This document shows positions 34,621-45,905 of a DNA stretch of 64,000 nt, piece by piece (position 1 is the first letter of the stretch; every line of letters begins with the position of its first letter). The position numbers were made by a program, and so were the translations under genes. Source of the stretch: Epiperipatus broadwayi (lineage: Eukaryota; Onychophora; Udeonychophora; Euonychophora; Peripatidae); NCBI GenBank assembly GCA_028023455.1, contig JAQFVV010006622.1:186001-250000 (forward strand). The letters are read 5' to 3'. Below the pieces are notes generated by a model. It was not told the origin of the DNA, searched no databases, and was given only the letters and a program-made list of their open reading frames with translations.

Positions 34621-37566
34621 ATGACTTTTTACAACTTAGGTGATCCTTTGTACACAAACTCTGGAACTTATTTATACGAAAATATAGCCGAAACTTATCT
34701 ATCCCCTGAAGCTTTAAATATTGATTCACTTTCTTGTCAACAACTTGATTTAAAACTCCAAGGCAGTTGCGCAGATGGATTTATTTTATTTGGAGATTTC
34801 AAATCAGACATTGATTTTATTTACTTATTAAACAAAAAGCTATTAAATATCTTTGATTTTGGAGAACTTGTTAATGATCCCGATGCCCCTACACACGTAA
34901 AACTTCAAATTAAACCAAATGATCAAAACTCCGAAAATAACAACGTTAAAAAACTTATGAAATGTGAAGGCGATTTAACGTATTTAAACATAGATATTAT
35001 AAGACAACTTCTCAGTCAAAGAGTTGAAAATATGTCTACAGAAACGAATGTAAGTCTTAAAAGCACAGTTGTATGTAAAGACACTGAATGTTATAGGTTG
35101 CACTTTAATGCAAGTGTACTTTCTGTAATGTTCAAATATGTAGAACAGCAAATTTTAAATTTGTACCATGTGATATCTTCTTCTGTCAATTCAAAGAGTA
35201 TTTCACACTATATTGACAACATATTTCATAGTATTTCTGGACAATTTTATGCAAGTGAATACGAGTGGAATAAATTTCAGAAACTGGTGGAGAAAATCCC
35301 AAATATTGATTCCTCTATGGAAGCACAATTTTCAAACATTAATATCTATTCTTTTATTAAAGTGCAAATCACAATAATCTGTCATTCTATAATAAAAAGA
35401 AATTATGCAACTTTTAAAAAAAATACCGATTCTAAAAGAAAATGTAAAATAAGTGTTAAAAAAGTTGAAAACTTATTAAATAAAACAATTTTTGATAATG
35501 TAAGTTCGATAAAGACAATACAAAATGCACTGCAAAGAATTAATATGGCATTTGTGGATATCACAAGAGACATATTTAAAAATATATTTCATGAGAATAA
35601 AACAATATTTTTATCAACTGAAACACTGTCAGATATTCGAAAAACTATATACACAGACATTGAAAAAGAAGTTTTAGATATTGAAAAATCTCATAAATTA
35701 ATAGAGAAATTATGCATGAACCTCAAAACTGAAATCATCAGTTTTAGTAACGAAATGGAAGCTTTTGAAAAATTGCCAATAGAATCAATTCAAAATAATC
35801 TTTCATCGATTAATAAAGAAACAATCGATTATTTTGTGAATTCTGCTTGTAAAAGCTTTGCAAAGGAATTTGGTGAATTAGCCACAATTGTAAAAAATGT
35901 AATTGTTCAAAAATTGCAGGCAATAATTGCAACCATGTTTGTAGATACAATGAAAATGGAATTTTTAAATGCTGGTAAAAACAGATATCTTGATTTTCAA
36001 AATATTCTTACAAATATTAAAAAAATCTTACAAGAAAACAAATGTAAACTAAACAAAATAAAAGTTATAGAAAACACCGCATGTGATAATGATGGATCCC
36101 AGTTTGATGCACAAGAAATAAATTATGTTGAAAATATTAAAATTAAAAAAGGAAATCGCAGGCGTAGACATTCAATAGAAAATTTACAACACATTTTAGG
36201 GTCTTTTACATATATGACAGCTATAAATCAAAGATGGTTAACATCATGGAAAGTGAAGTTCTTTTCAATTGTTATGAAAATAAATGAACAGTGTTTTTAT
36301 TTATTGGTTGATTTACTAATATCACAAGGTTTAACAACAATTATTGATGTTATAAAAAATAAAAACATGTTTTTGTCCTCATTATATTCAGATGAGTATA
36401 AAATTAATTTAAGAAAAATAACATTTACCGATGAAGAAATAAATAAAATATCTTCTAATGCTGATGACTTAATGGCAAAGCCAGTTAGCAAAGATCATGA
36501 GAGATTGTTGAAATTTAGATGTTGTTTGTTTATTGATCTTCTTACAAATTTTCCACAATTTTTAAGTTGTGTTTATAAATATAAACCAGAACAAGGTTTA
36601 GATTTTTATAAAATTGCAAGTGAACGTACCAACATTAAATGTACTTCAGAAAATTGGAATCATATTAATAATGTTATTTTAAATATAAGTGATTTACTAA
36701 TAAAATCATTATATAATTTGACTATGGAATTAGATTTCAGTGAAATAAACTGCAGCCCACGTATCACTAATTGTGATTTTAAAGACGAAATTGATGAAAT
36801 ATTTACACCAAGTAAAAAAAAGAGATCTGATAAAAAATATAGAAAAGGCAGGCTCTCAGCGAATGATGACATGTACTCATTCCATCAAATTGAGGTTGTT
36901 CCTTGCTTAGAATTTGTTGGTTGGCCTAAAATTGCATTACCATGGATTTCAAGACCTCGAGAGTGGCCTTCATCTGATGTGATTGATAAAATTATTTATG
37001 GTAAACATCATATAGTATTTAAACCTTCACATAAAAACAGTCAATTTGATGGTCGTTTGTCATTTTCCTTTGCAGAAAAGTTACTCTCTGAAGCCATGTC
37101 ATGTGAACAACAAAATATTCTTTATTTTCTAAAGGATAAGTTTAAATTTTTAAAAATGCCTCTAAAAGTGAAATCATATTACATTAAGTCATTATGTTTC
37201 TGGGTGTTTGAAAAGGTATCTCAAAATAATATTTATTACGAGCTGGAATGTAGACAGAAAATGTTATTGGAATTTAAAACAGCTTTGCAGTCAAGATTTC
37301 TTAAACACTATTTTGTACCAGAACACAACTTGTTTAGAGAGTTTAAACCTAAATATTACAAAAGATGCCTAGTGTGGTTAGATGAAATTACGCATGATTT
37401 ACTTAATGAAAATGTAATGCCTAAAAACCACAGCCGAACTTACCATTACAATGATGACAGTAACGTGGAGGTATTTTATCATTTTGCTGAAAAACTTTTT
37501 TATAATTCATTTTCACACTATTTTAGAAACTTTTCATTTGAAGAAGAAATACAGAAACTGATTTAA
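34621..37566 (+). CDS. Mab-21/cGAS-like nucleotidyltransferase-fold protein with very long internal insertion
   Basis: A 981-residue single-exon gene. The first ATG follows an in-frame stop 10 bp upstream. Residues 48-70 form the nucleotidyltransferase signature (GSCADG...SDIDFIYLL): GS at 48-49 and acids D63 and D65. E758 (QIEVVPCLEF) fits the third metal-binding acid. The C-terminal Mab-21 helical part follows: WPKIALPWISRPREWPSSDV (768-787), LSFSFAEKLL (813-822), KSYYIKSLCFWVFEK (851-865) and HYFVPEHNLF (896-905). Family members usually have about 350-500 residues, and about 90 separate the second and third acids in cGAS. Here about 690 do, filled by a Lys/Asn/Ile-rich, mostly helical-looking segment with basic clusters KKGNRRRRH (509-517) and KKKRSDKKYRKGR (732-744) that could be nuclear localisation signals. 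No cGAS-type zinc thumb is evident. It could act as a cGAS-like receptor making a nucleotide second messenger, or as a non-catalytic Mab-21 protein; the sequence alone does not decide. Family assignment is confident, function is not. Confidence 0.93.
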   Translation: MTFYNLGDPLYTNSGTYLYENIAETYLSPEALNIDSLSCQQLDLKLQGSCADGFILFGDFKSDIDFIYLLNKKLLNIFDFGELVNDPDAPTHVKLQIKPNDQNSENNNVKKLMKCEGDLTYLNIDIIRQLLSQRVENMSTETNVSLKSTVVCKDTECYRLHFNASVLSVMFKYVEQQILNLYHVISSSVNSKSISHYIDNIFHSISGQFYASEYEWNKFQKLVEKIPNIDSSMEAQFSNINIYSFIKVQITIICHSIIKRNYATFKKNTDSKRKCKISVKKVENLLNKTIFDNVSSIKTIQNALQRINMAFVDITRDIFKNIFHENKTIFLSTETLSDIRKTIYTDIEKEVLDIEKSHKLIEKLCMNLKTEIISFSNEMEAFEKLPIESIQNNLSSINKETIDYFVNSACKSFAKEFGELATIVKNVIVQKLQAIIATMFVDTMKMEFLNAGKNRYLDFQNILTNIKKILQENKCKLNKIKVIENTACDNDGSQFDAQEINYVENIKIKKGNRRRRHSIENLQHILGSFTYMTAINQRWLTSWKVKFFSIVMKINEQCFYLLVDLLISQGLTTIIDVIKNKNMFLSSLYSDEYKINLRKITFTDEEINKISSNADDLMAKPVSKDHERLLKFRCCLFIDLLTNFPQFLSCVYKYKPEQGLDFYKIASERTNIKCTSENWNHINNVILNISDLLIKSLYNLTMELDFSEINCSPRITNCDFKDEIDEIFTPSKKKRSDKKYRKGRLSANDDMYSFHQIEVVPCLEFVGWPKIALPWISRPREWPSSDVIDKIIYGKHHIVFKPSHKNSQFDGRLSFSFAEKLLSEAMSCEQQNILYFLKDKFKFLKMPLKVKSYYIKSLCFWVFEKVSQNNIYYELECRQKMLLEFKTALQSRFLKHYFVPEHNLFREFKPKYYKRCLVWLDEITHDLLNENVMPKNHSRTYHYNDDSNVEVFYHFAEKLFYNSFSHYFRNFSFEEEIQKLI

Positions 37567-38023
37567 ATTATATGTATTTATTTCCATCTATTATTTTGGG
37601 TGAAGACTTCATTACACATTTCTATCAGGTTTCGCAACTGCAGTTTGAGTATAAGATTCAAACTTTTTCAGTTCATAAATAGGTTTAAAATATTATTTTT
37701 AGCTGAACACCTGTTATCAGTCTATCTTACAATAGAGAGAAAATTAGTATCTAAAAAGTTCTTAATTCGAAAGTAAACTGAGTATTCTAACAGTGTTTTT
37801 TAACAAATAGAATCTATTATAATATGGAGTTATCTTTGATATGAGTGAAATATATATCAAAACTTCTATGAATAGTAAACCCACAATCATCTTCATTACA
37901 TTATTTATGTTAATTGTAAAGACATTGAATGACATTTAGTATTGAATTATAGTACACAGTTACAAACATTGTAACGCCATGGACAATGTAAACCATCAAA
38001 TATAAAATTCATCTGTCTTTATA

Positions 38024-38029
38024 AATAAA
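38024..38029 (+). terminator. Candidate poly(A) signal AATAAA
   Basis: First canonical AATAAA after the stop codon of the Mab-21-like gene, about 460 bp downstream. In sequence this AT-rich such hexamers arise often by chance. Confidence 0.35.
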
Positions 38030-38667
38030 CACTAAATCTCAGACTAAACCATGCCCTATTGTTGAATGGTGGATTCTGGATCTCAAAATCAATGGATTGT
38101 GGTTGTGGTTCATTACCTCAGCACTCACATTTTTTAAGAACTGATATGCAATAAATCAATCGATTTTTATTTTTAATATAAAATATCTAAAGTTTTGTTT
38201 ACCCTTTCATGGATTAATAAGGGTAATGTGCACTCAAGGATATACATTTAAGTTTGAATCACATTCCAAATAATGAAAGGCTTCACAAAATAATTGCATG
38301 AACAACAGAATGAATAACTATTATTATTCTCTCCAATGTTCAACTTATTTCCTTCAAAGTCTTAATTCAGGATGGTCTGGGCAACAAACATCAGATCAGA
38401 TTTGAGGTAAGAAAGCATACATAATGCGTCTTATAAATATACTTCTATCTTTGATTTCTAGCAGCAAGTATTGTAATTTTGAATGGGTTTTGGTGCTATT
38501 TTATTTGTGTGACTTTTTTTTTTTCAGAATTGAATCACTTTTTATAATAAAAAAAACTATTAAATTTTCTTATCTAAATACTATTTTCACTAACTTTTTC
38601 TGCTATAAGTTGTGATAGAGAGCCGAGTAAGAGTATTGACAGTGAAAATTATAATAACAACATCACG

Positions 38668-38736
38668 ACCACCACCACCACCAATACTACTACTACTATG
38701 CTGCTGCTGCTGCTACTGCTACTGCTACTGCTACTG

Positions 38737-38830
<94 letters not shown>

Positions 38831-38847
38831 AACAACAACAACAACAA
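38668..38847. repeat. Compound trinucleotide microsatellite (ACC, CTG/CTA, TAC, AAC)
   Basis: Successive blocks of ACC, CTG and CTACTG, a long pure TAC block and a final AAC block. All overlapping ORFs are low-complexity artefacts. Confidence 0.95.
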
Positions 38848-38849
38848 AA

Positions 38850-39950
38850 AGTGTACAAGAAAATATATATTAATCTTTGACATAGTAATTAAGAGATATA
38901 CATTATCAGTGTTTTTATAACTAATATTATGGTAATATTTCTTGCATAATATCAATTAACAATTGAAGTGCATTGATGACTGAATTGTTTATATAAAACA
39001 ATAATATAAATTAATTATCTTTTAAACACATATCATATATGTTAAGTTCAATATTTTTAATAAGCCTGCAAATAAACAAAAGCTATTAAAAATTTAGTGC
39101 AGTGAGTATACAATAATTTTGCACAAATAAACTCTGAATGCATATACCACTAGAATAATTTATAAGTGAGACTTTCTTGATGTTATTCAACAAACTTGTG
39201 ACTAAAGTTTCCTTTTTATATTCATCTAATTGATCAATCAAACAAAAATGGTCCATTTTTACCTAATTTAATGTTGTTTATGGATAGCAAATCAGTCATT
39301 GATGCTCAAAAGTTTGAAGTATTTTATTAGTGGTAGTCTTAGTGAAGTCAAGATAAATCAATTTTACTGAAAATGTAAGATAATTTGATTGACATTTTAT
39401 AAAGAGTACAGGTTTTTTCCTCAAGTTCAATGATTGACTAACAATGTGAAATTAAATCAAAGTATGCTACATTTTATCCAACACATAAATTTGCATAATA
39501 TGAAACATGACAAATTTATTAAACATGTTACAAAGATTTCTGGGAGGAAATTGTAAATAACTAAAGGACAAAAAATATTGACCTATTTGAATAATATAAA
39601 AAATGGGAAAAGATGCATGGTATTTAAGATCTCTGTAATGAAGCGAAAGGATTGGAGAAATGGATTAATTTATTATGTGAGTGCTCTGCAGACCTGTTTA
39701 TAGGGAAGAATACTATTGTTTGATTGACTGATTGATTAAGAGAGTTTGATGTGTACATTGTACTTATGATAGGCACATTTAGAATATATCTAAAATAACT
39801 TCATGAAAGAAAGTTTTACAATTAAAAAATAAAAATTGAAATAATACATTTGCTATTGACAATATAAGCCAATAAGCAAATAATTTATATCTCTCACATA
39901 AAATCCAAAAACAATTGTATCTTTACATTTCTCCATAGTTACAGTGAAGT
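38850..39950. other. AT-rich intergenic sequence, no feature seen
   Basis: No supported gene or repeat. Confidence 0.55.
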
Positions 39951-39952
39951 AG

Positions 39953-40077
39953 GATGAGGAGCAGTAGCAGTCACAGTAGGAATAGGAGTAGGAGTAGTAG
40001 TAGTAGTAGTAGTAATAGTAGTAGTAGTTGTAGTAGTAGTAGTGGTGGTACTGGTAGTGGTTGTGGTAGTGGTAAAG
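39953..40077. repeat. Imperfect AGT/AGG/GGT trinucleotide repeat
   Basis: Begins AGGATGAGGAGCAGTAGCAG, becomes mostly AGT, then GTGGT variants. The 81-codon Ser-rich ORF across it is an artefact. Confidence 0.9.
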
Positions 40078-40889
40078 GAGTATGTATCCCTTTAGCTATC
40101 ATATTGATTAACTATGCCCAGAATATAGATCAGAAGTCCAGGCTGAAAGTTTCAGGCTGTAAGAATTTGGATCCTTTTTCAAATTACAAACAAGTTTAGA
40201 ACTTTTTAGATAGGCAATGTATAGTCAATTTAGCTAGAAAGTAGGTAAAAAAAAATGGTACCGGGTAAATCTGGTTAGTCAAATGAGTGTTGTTTAATTA
40301 ATGTAAAAAAGAAAATTACTGTGATATAATATAGTTTGGATCTTTCCCAGTACAGAATGTATTGTACCATCTTGTTATTAGTGTTGAGCCACTGTTCACC
40401 TTTAAATCAAAATAATATGTTAGTAGACATTTTTAAACAAAGTATTTAACTATGTTAAAATTAAAAAAATTCTGATACCTATTATATACTTTATAGAAGT
40501 TGCATTTCATAATCTGAAGCTTGGAATTAGTAAACTATTAGATATAAATTAGTATTAACTTTTGATATATAATAAAAATTCACTTGCAATATTTGCATAA
40601 TATTATAAATTATTAAAATAACAAGTGTGGAAAAAACTTATGAAATGCCAAAAATAATATGCAACATACTTTTGCTTATATAAATATATTTTTAAAAAGG
40701 TAGTGAAATACTCCATCTTGAAATATTGTAACTATTTTTAATACAGGAGAAATTATTTGTGTAATGTTATCTCAAAGTTAGTAAAATGAGTAAGTCAGTT
40801 ATTTTTTTGAAGATAATTATCTAGATATCTATCCATATGTAAATATAAATTTACAAATACTGCCACATTTTTATAAAATAATTTTGTTA

Positions 40890-40960
40890 TAAGTCTCATA
40901 GTGTAGTAACGAGTGCATCTGACTTCCAAGTCTACAACTTGTATTCAAAGTCAGGTTGGA
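40890..40960 (+). repeat. Possible decayed tRNA-like SINE head
   Basis: TCTCATAGTGTAGTAACGAGTG resembles an A box region, CTGACTTCCAAGTC an anticodon stem-loop, and GTATTCAAAGTCAGG a mutated B box. No TSD or second copy was seen. Confidence 0.4.
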
Positions 40961-41159
40961 TGAATTTTAAATTTGTTTCAGATCGTAAATAATTTTTAAG
41001 AGATTTATTTCAAAAGATCACTCATAACCAATCTATCTAGTTAATTAATAGTGTCTGGTAAATAGGTCTCATCACTTTTAGCTAGAGAATAGGAATATTG
41101 AGTAAATTGCTAATGGCCAGTGAGTATCAATGCATTAACACCACACTACACACACACAC

Positions 41160-41190
<31 letters not shown>

Positions 41191-41400
41191 TATTGCCATC
41201 CCTCGGAGGATATCATAATTTTAGACCCTTAAACCTATTGTAAACTATTTTTTTCCACTATATATCTATACTCACTCCCATACAACATGTAATAAAGACT
41301 TGAGTAATATCATACAAATTCCCATTTTAGATTTACAACTGGGTTTTGTACAAATAATTTTCAAATTTCATCAAATTTCTACAATAACAAATAATAATTT

Positions 41401-42235
41401 TCCTATATATTTAAAAAGTAGGTTGAAGATAAGAGTGGCTACTCTTGTCTTTTAAATAAATCTTATGTTTAGATTTGTAGAGGTCTTTACTGTCATTTTT
41501 CAGGTGGATGATCTTAAGGTTAATATATATTACTTTAAGTAATGAGTATGCGCTTTACAAATTTAATTATTACAACTTTATATTATCTTAAAAGATTTCT
41601 AAGCATGCGATCTCAATACTGACTCATTGTAAATTGAAAGATTTTGTGTATATTAGTGTGTTATAGAAATTGTGGACTTAATCAGTGAGATATTTAATAA
41701 CCTTACACTCTCGAATCAAAATGCTTTAGATTCTCCTATATATTTAAAAAGTAGGTTGATAATAAGAGTGGCTGCTCTTGTTTTTTAAATAAATCTTGTG
41801 TTAAGACTTGTAGAGGTTCTTACTGTAATTTTTCAGGTGCATGGTCTTAAGGTTAGAGCCTTAATATATATTACTTTATGTAATGAGTATGCGCTTTACT
41901 TTATATTATCTTAAAAAATTTATAAGCATATCATCTCAACACTGATTTATTGTAAATTGAAAGATTTTGCTATGTTAGTATGTTATAGAAATTGGGGACT
42001 TAATCAGTGAGGTATTTAATAGCCTTACACTCTCAAATCAAAATGATTTAGATTCTCCTATATATTTAAAAAGTAGGTTGATGATAAGAATGGCTGCTCT
42101 TGTCTTTTAAATAAATATTGTGTTAAGATTTGTAGAGGTCCTTATTGTCATTTTTCAGGGGCATGATCTTAAGGTATAGCCGTAATATATATTACTTTAC
42201 ATAATGAATAAAATTTAATTATTACAACTTAATAA
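41401..42235. repeat. Satellite-like array, about 330-bp monomers, 2.5 copies
   Basis: Units start with TCCTATATATTTAAAAAGTA at 41401, 41734 and 42056 (periods 333 and 322) and share about 90% of sequence by eye, for example GAGTGGCTGCTCTTGT, TTTGTAGAGGTC and TTCAGGTGCATGATCTTAAG. The last copy stops about halfway. No ORF is conserved among them. Confidence 0.9.
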
Positions 42236-42239
42236 CAAA

Positions 42240-43100
42240 TAATAAAAACATGGTCATCATCAACACAATGTACCCTAATATGAAAAATTAAATAATAGTA
42301 AATGAATCCCCACATAGATTTATTAAAATTATTTATTTTAACGGTTTGTTTCTATAATTTAAATATGAATCCGCCCAACACTCATTTTTCCTCTAAAGCT
42401 AATGAAATATTTGTGCCTGTTGAATCCAGGCAAATATCGATTGATTAAAGATCTCTATTTAATTAAATCCATGATATATAATAATACATCATTATTTAAA
42501 TAGGTCTAACTGACAAAATTAGTCTTTATAGAAAAAAAAAATATTTTTTTACATGATAAAAATTAAAAAAAAAAATTTAAATGAAAAAAAAATACGTTTT
42601 TACAATCATTAATATTTTTTGATATAATAGATAAGACATTTTTCAAACTGATTTCTGGCATTATTTTTAAAACCGAAAGTAACAAAAACTTCGAACAACT
42701 AAAAAATATTTTTTTATCTCAGCTGATAACAAAGAAGACCAAAATTATTATTTCTGCAGATATTCAATCTAATCAGGAATATTTATTTAACATTTCTAAT
42801 GACATTTTAAAGAAGTATAGTTTAGCTTTGCCAAAGATGCGGTGCGACAGGCCATGACGTTAATCCCGTAATAAATATTGATTATCCACACACGACAAGC
42901 CATATAATTTACACTCTACTACTGTTCAAATATTTTTATTGAACTATATATATAAGATAGAACCAACAAGAACTTTTCATGAGTTCTTACATGCGTTTAT
43001 GTTTTCAAGAAATCAGATATCTTTCATCCTATTCTAGACCCCATCCATTGCAAGCTTGAATAATCAGTAGATATCAAATGATATAATTCTCCTAGATGCA
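42240..43100. other. AT-rich intergenic sequence, no feature seen
   Basis: Several A-runs around 42530-42590. No gene. Confidence 0.5.
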
Positions 43101-43104
43101 CCAG

Positions 43105-43230
43105 TGATGTATTTTCAGATTTGAATCCTGGTCTTTACCAATGAGAGCAAAATCAGAAAGTAGTCTGGAATTGGGGATATTATAGTATTATACTAGCTTC
43201 TTTCTATTAACTAATCAAGCTTACAGTAGA
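43105..43230. repeat. Decayed relative of HHR family 2
   Basis: GAAAGTAGTCTGGAATTGGG and GATATT at about 43156-43183 resemble the ribozyme 3' half of the 47.5 kb copy (GAAACTAGTCTGGGGATATT). A B-box-like CAGATTTGAATCCTGG lies about 40 bp upstream. The first half of the core cannot be found. Confidence 0.4.
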
Positions 43231-44880
43231 TAGTTCTGGAGTAAAATTAATATAGTGGTCTTTAATTTATGGAGTAGTTAATATTTCATTACAGAAATAT
43301 GTGTAACCAAGCATATTCAAATTTAACCCTCATCTCAAATCACATTATGTCACAACTAACGATAGTGTAAAAGATTCAAATTTATTATCTCTTACTATAC
43401 ATTCAATTTGTAAACAATCTTCTCTCATCAGATGAGCAAGTGGCTTGAAATATCTAGTCCTGATAATCCAATAATTATACATATTTCATAAAGATAATAC
43501 ATTTTATTTTAAAACTTAAATTTATTTGCAATCAAATATATACACTTTTGCCATGTTTGATCTATTGTTGCAACACTCAAAACAAGGATATGACGTGTGA
43601 GGTCAAATTTGAATTTTGCATGCACACTCATACATCTGGAATGACAACATTGATTATTACATTTAGTGCTCAAAATATGATATTTGTTGCATCTAGAGTA
43701 CTATAAAGTGTATAAAAATTGTCCCCACCTTGAGCGAGTGTGGTTGTACAAGGGAGCACAGAGTAGATCCATATACTGATAAAAGTTGAAAAATCTGCTT
43801 CCTTAATTTGTTCTATTTCGCAAATATTATATATATTAAAGTATTTTATAACACCATATTTGTGAAGTTTCTTAATAAACACATATGCTGGGTATACTAA
43901 GAAAAGCTTATTTATTGATTATAATATATGGTAATTTCTATTGCTATAGTATGCAAAGCATGTTTTCAACTAACTTGAATTAATAATCATACCAATAACA
44001 ATTCAAAAGAATTATATGATTAATAGAAGTGGAGATTTACAGCATTGATTATAAAATGTAAATGAATTAATTTACATAATCCACTTTTTTGAAAGGGGTC
44101 ACATGACACTTTCTTATGTAGGCTGTTCATATTATTGGTGATGTGCCAGGTCTCTTTAAATTTGTGTATAACATCATTTTTCTCAGAGAAGACAACCCTA
44201 GTAGAGGTGGATTGTTAGTTTTAAGAAAAGTTAAAATATTACTTTGGAATTATATATGTAAAAATAAAAATATATTATAACCAATAAGTCCATTTTCAAA
44301 TATAATGGAACAGTATAATGTGGGTATCTGCCATGACCTCTAATCAAAACAGATTGAGGTTTCATTTTCAGTAAGTAAGATAAGTTTCTAATTCAAAATA
44401 CATTTCTTGATATTAAAGGTGCACATTCCATATTAAAAGCAGTGGAAAATAAATAAATCACTAATGATAAATCAAGTGTTTTTCTCGTCAATCTAAAGAA
44501 TGTTAATTTTTCCCAATATTTCATTTACTTAATGTCATTGTTTAAAAAGTTTGAATGAATTAAAACTTTATAATTTTCTGTGTTTAAATTATAAAATGTA
44601 AATAACAATAAAATATATAAATAAATTACTATAAATGTTACAATTTTAAAGTAAATTACCCTTTCAATATTAAAAATTTTGTTATCACCCATTCAAAAGT
44701 AAAGTTTTATTAGTCTATGATTATAAATCCTTATTGTTAATCTTAACATTCATCAATTTCTTTTTACTTTTCTTCATTTGTTTTGTTTTTATATTATGAA
44801 GTTCATTCCAGTTTATTTCTACTTTTTGTTTTATTTATTTTACACATTATAGAATCCATTCTTGTACATTTAAAAAATAT
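43231..44880. other. AT-rich intergenic sequence, no feature seen
   Basis: No supported gene. The 70-codon minus ORF at 43670-43882 shows nothing recognisable. Confidence 0.5.
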
Positions 44881-45060
44881 TAAGGTTTTCAACTTCTTTA
44901 GGTAATATATGATTTTTTCCCTACATTATAAGCTTATTCATACCTGCACTCCAATATGTAATATATAGGGGGTTTGAACTCAGACTTTTGCATCACCCTC
45001 AACTATCCATGCTATCTTATACTGCTGACACACTTGATCACTCACATGTTGAAAAGATAA

Positions 45061-45120
45061 ATAATCATCAATATATGTATTTCATCCTAAACCAGCACTC
45101 ATTGGTTGGTCCAGATTATC
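45061..45120 (-). ncRNA. Inactivated hammerhead, family 1, copy D left arm
   Basis: The core CTGATGA has become CCAATGA and the stem III palindrome is broken (TACATAT). Stem II and GAAA persist. Confidence 0.6.
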
Positions 45121-45699
45121 ATCTCCACACATATATACAATCAATGCTCAGCTTATATTAAGATAGCCAATCTTCATACTTTAATGGACAGGCTTCAATC
45201 CACTCCACCCCACAACTCTTCAGCCATCTATTTCATCAAAAATCTGATGATGAAACACTCAGAGCCCACCTTGGTGCCAATATTCTCATTTTACCCATGT
45301 TAATCATAAGTCACTCTGACTCTTCTTGTGAGGGTCATGTAAAAGTTTGAGTTCAAACTCCCTATATATTACATATTGGAGTGCAGGTATGAATAAGCCT
45401 GTATTGTAGGGGAAAAATTCATATATAAAAATATAGTGCTGTAAGATCTGCCCATCTCTCGTATATATATGTAAATGGATTATGTCTTGTACATGAGCAG
45501 TCAGAGTGAATTATGGTCAACATGGGTAGGATGAGACAGTTGTCACTAATGTGGACTTTGAGTGTTCCATCATCAGATTTTCAATGAAATAGACAGCTGA
45601 AGAGTTGTGAGGTGGAATGGATTAAAACCTATCCATTAAAGTATGAAGATTGGCTATCTTAATATAAGCTGAGCTTTGATTGTATATATGTGTGGAGAT

Positions 45700-45760
45700 G
45701 ATAATCTGGACCAACTGATGAGTGCTGGTTTAGCATGACATACGTATATTGATGATTGTT
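45700..45760 (+). ncRNA. Inactivated hammerhead, family 1, copy D right arm
   Basis: CTGATGA (45715-45721), stem II GTGCT/AGCAT and TACGTAT are intact, but the GAAA core reads GACA (45737-45740). TTGGT is TTGAT, so the proximal stem I loses a pair. Loss of activity is expected. Confidence 0.62.
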
Positions 45761-45905
45761 TATCATTTCAACATGTGTGTGATCAAGTGGGTTAGCAGTA
45801 TGAGTTAGTGTGGATAATTGAGGATCATGTGATTGTCTGCGTTCGAACCCCTATATATTACATATTGGGGTGCAGGTATGAAAAAGCTTGTACTGTAGAA
45901 AAAAT

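Larger units (their letters stand above)
44885..45905. mobile_element. HHR family-1 foldback element, copy D, large and decayed
   Basis: Inverted outer ends (AAGCTTATTCATACCTGCAC on the left; its inverted relative on the right) enclose two diverged family-1 arms with body, ribozyme and tRNA-like segments. A third tRNA-like end (about 45345-45400) sits inside, so the structure is nested or rearranged. The right tRNA-like end is the best preserved in the window: A box TGAGTTAGTGTGG (45801-45813) and B box GCGTTCGAACCC (45839-45850). It differs from copies A-C by an extra terminal segment (ATATATTACATATTGGGGTG) and is an older subfamily. Confidence 0.8.

Noticed and set aside
36297-36872. Minus-strand ORFs inside the Mab-21-like gene
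   Set aside because: Antisense shadows of the 981-codon frame.
38612-38920. Tyr-, Leu- and Ser-rich ORFs across the trinucleotide array
   Set aside because: Overlapping frames on both strands simply translate a microsatellite.
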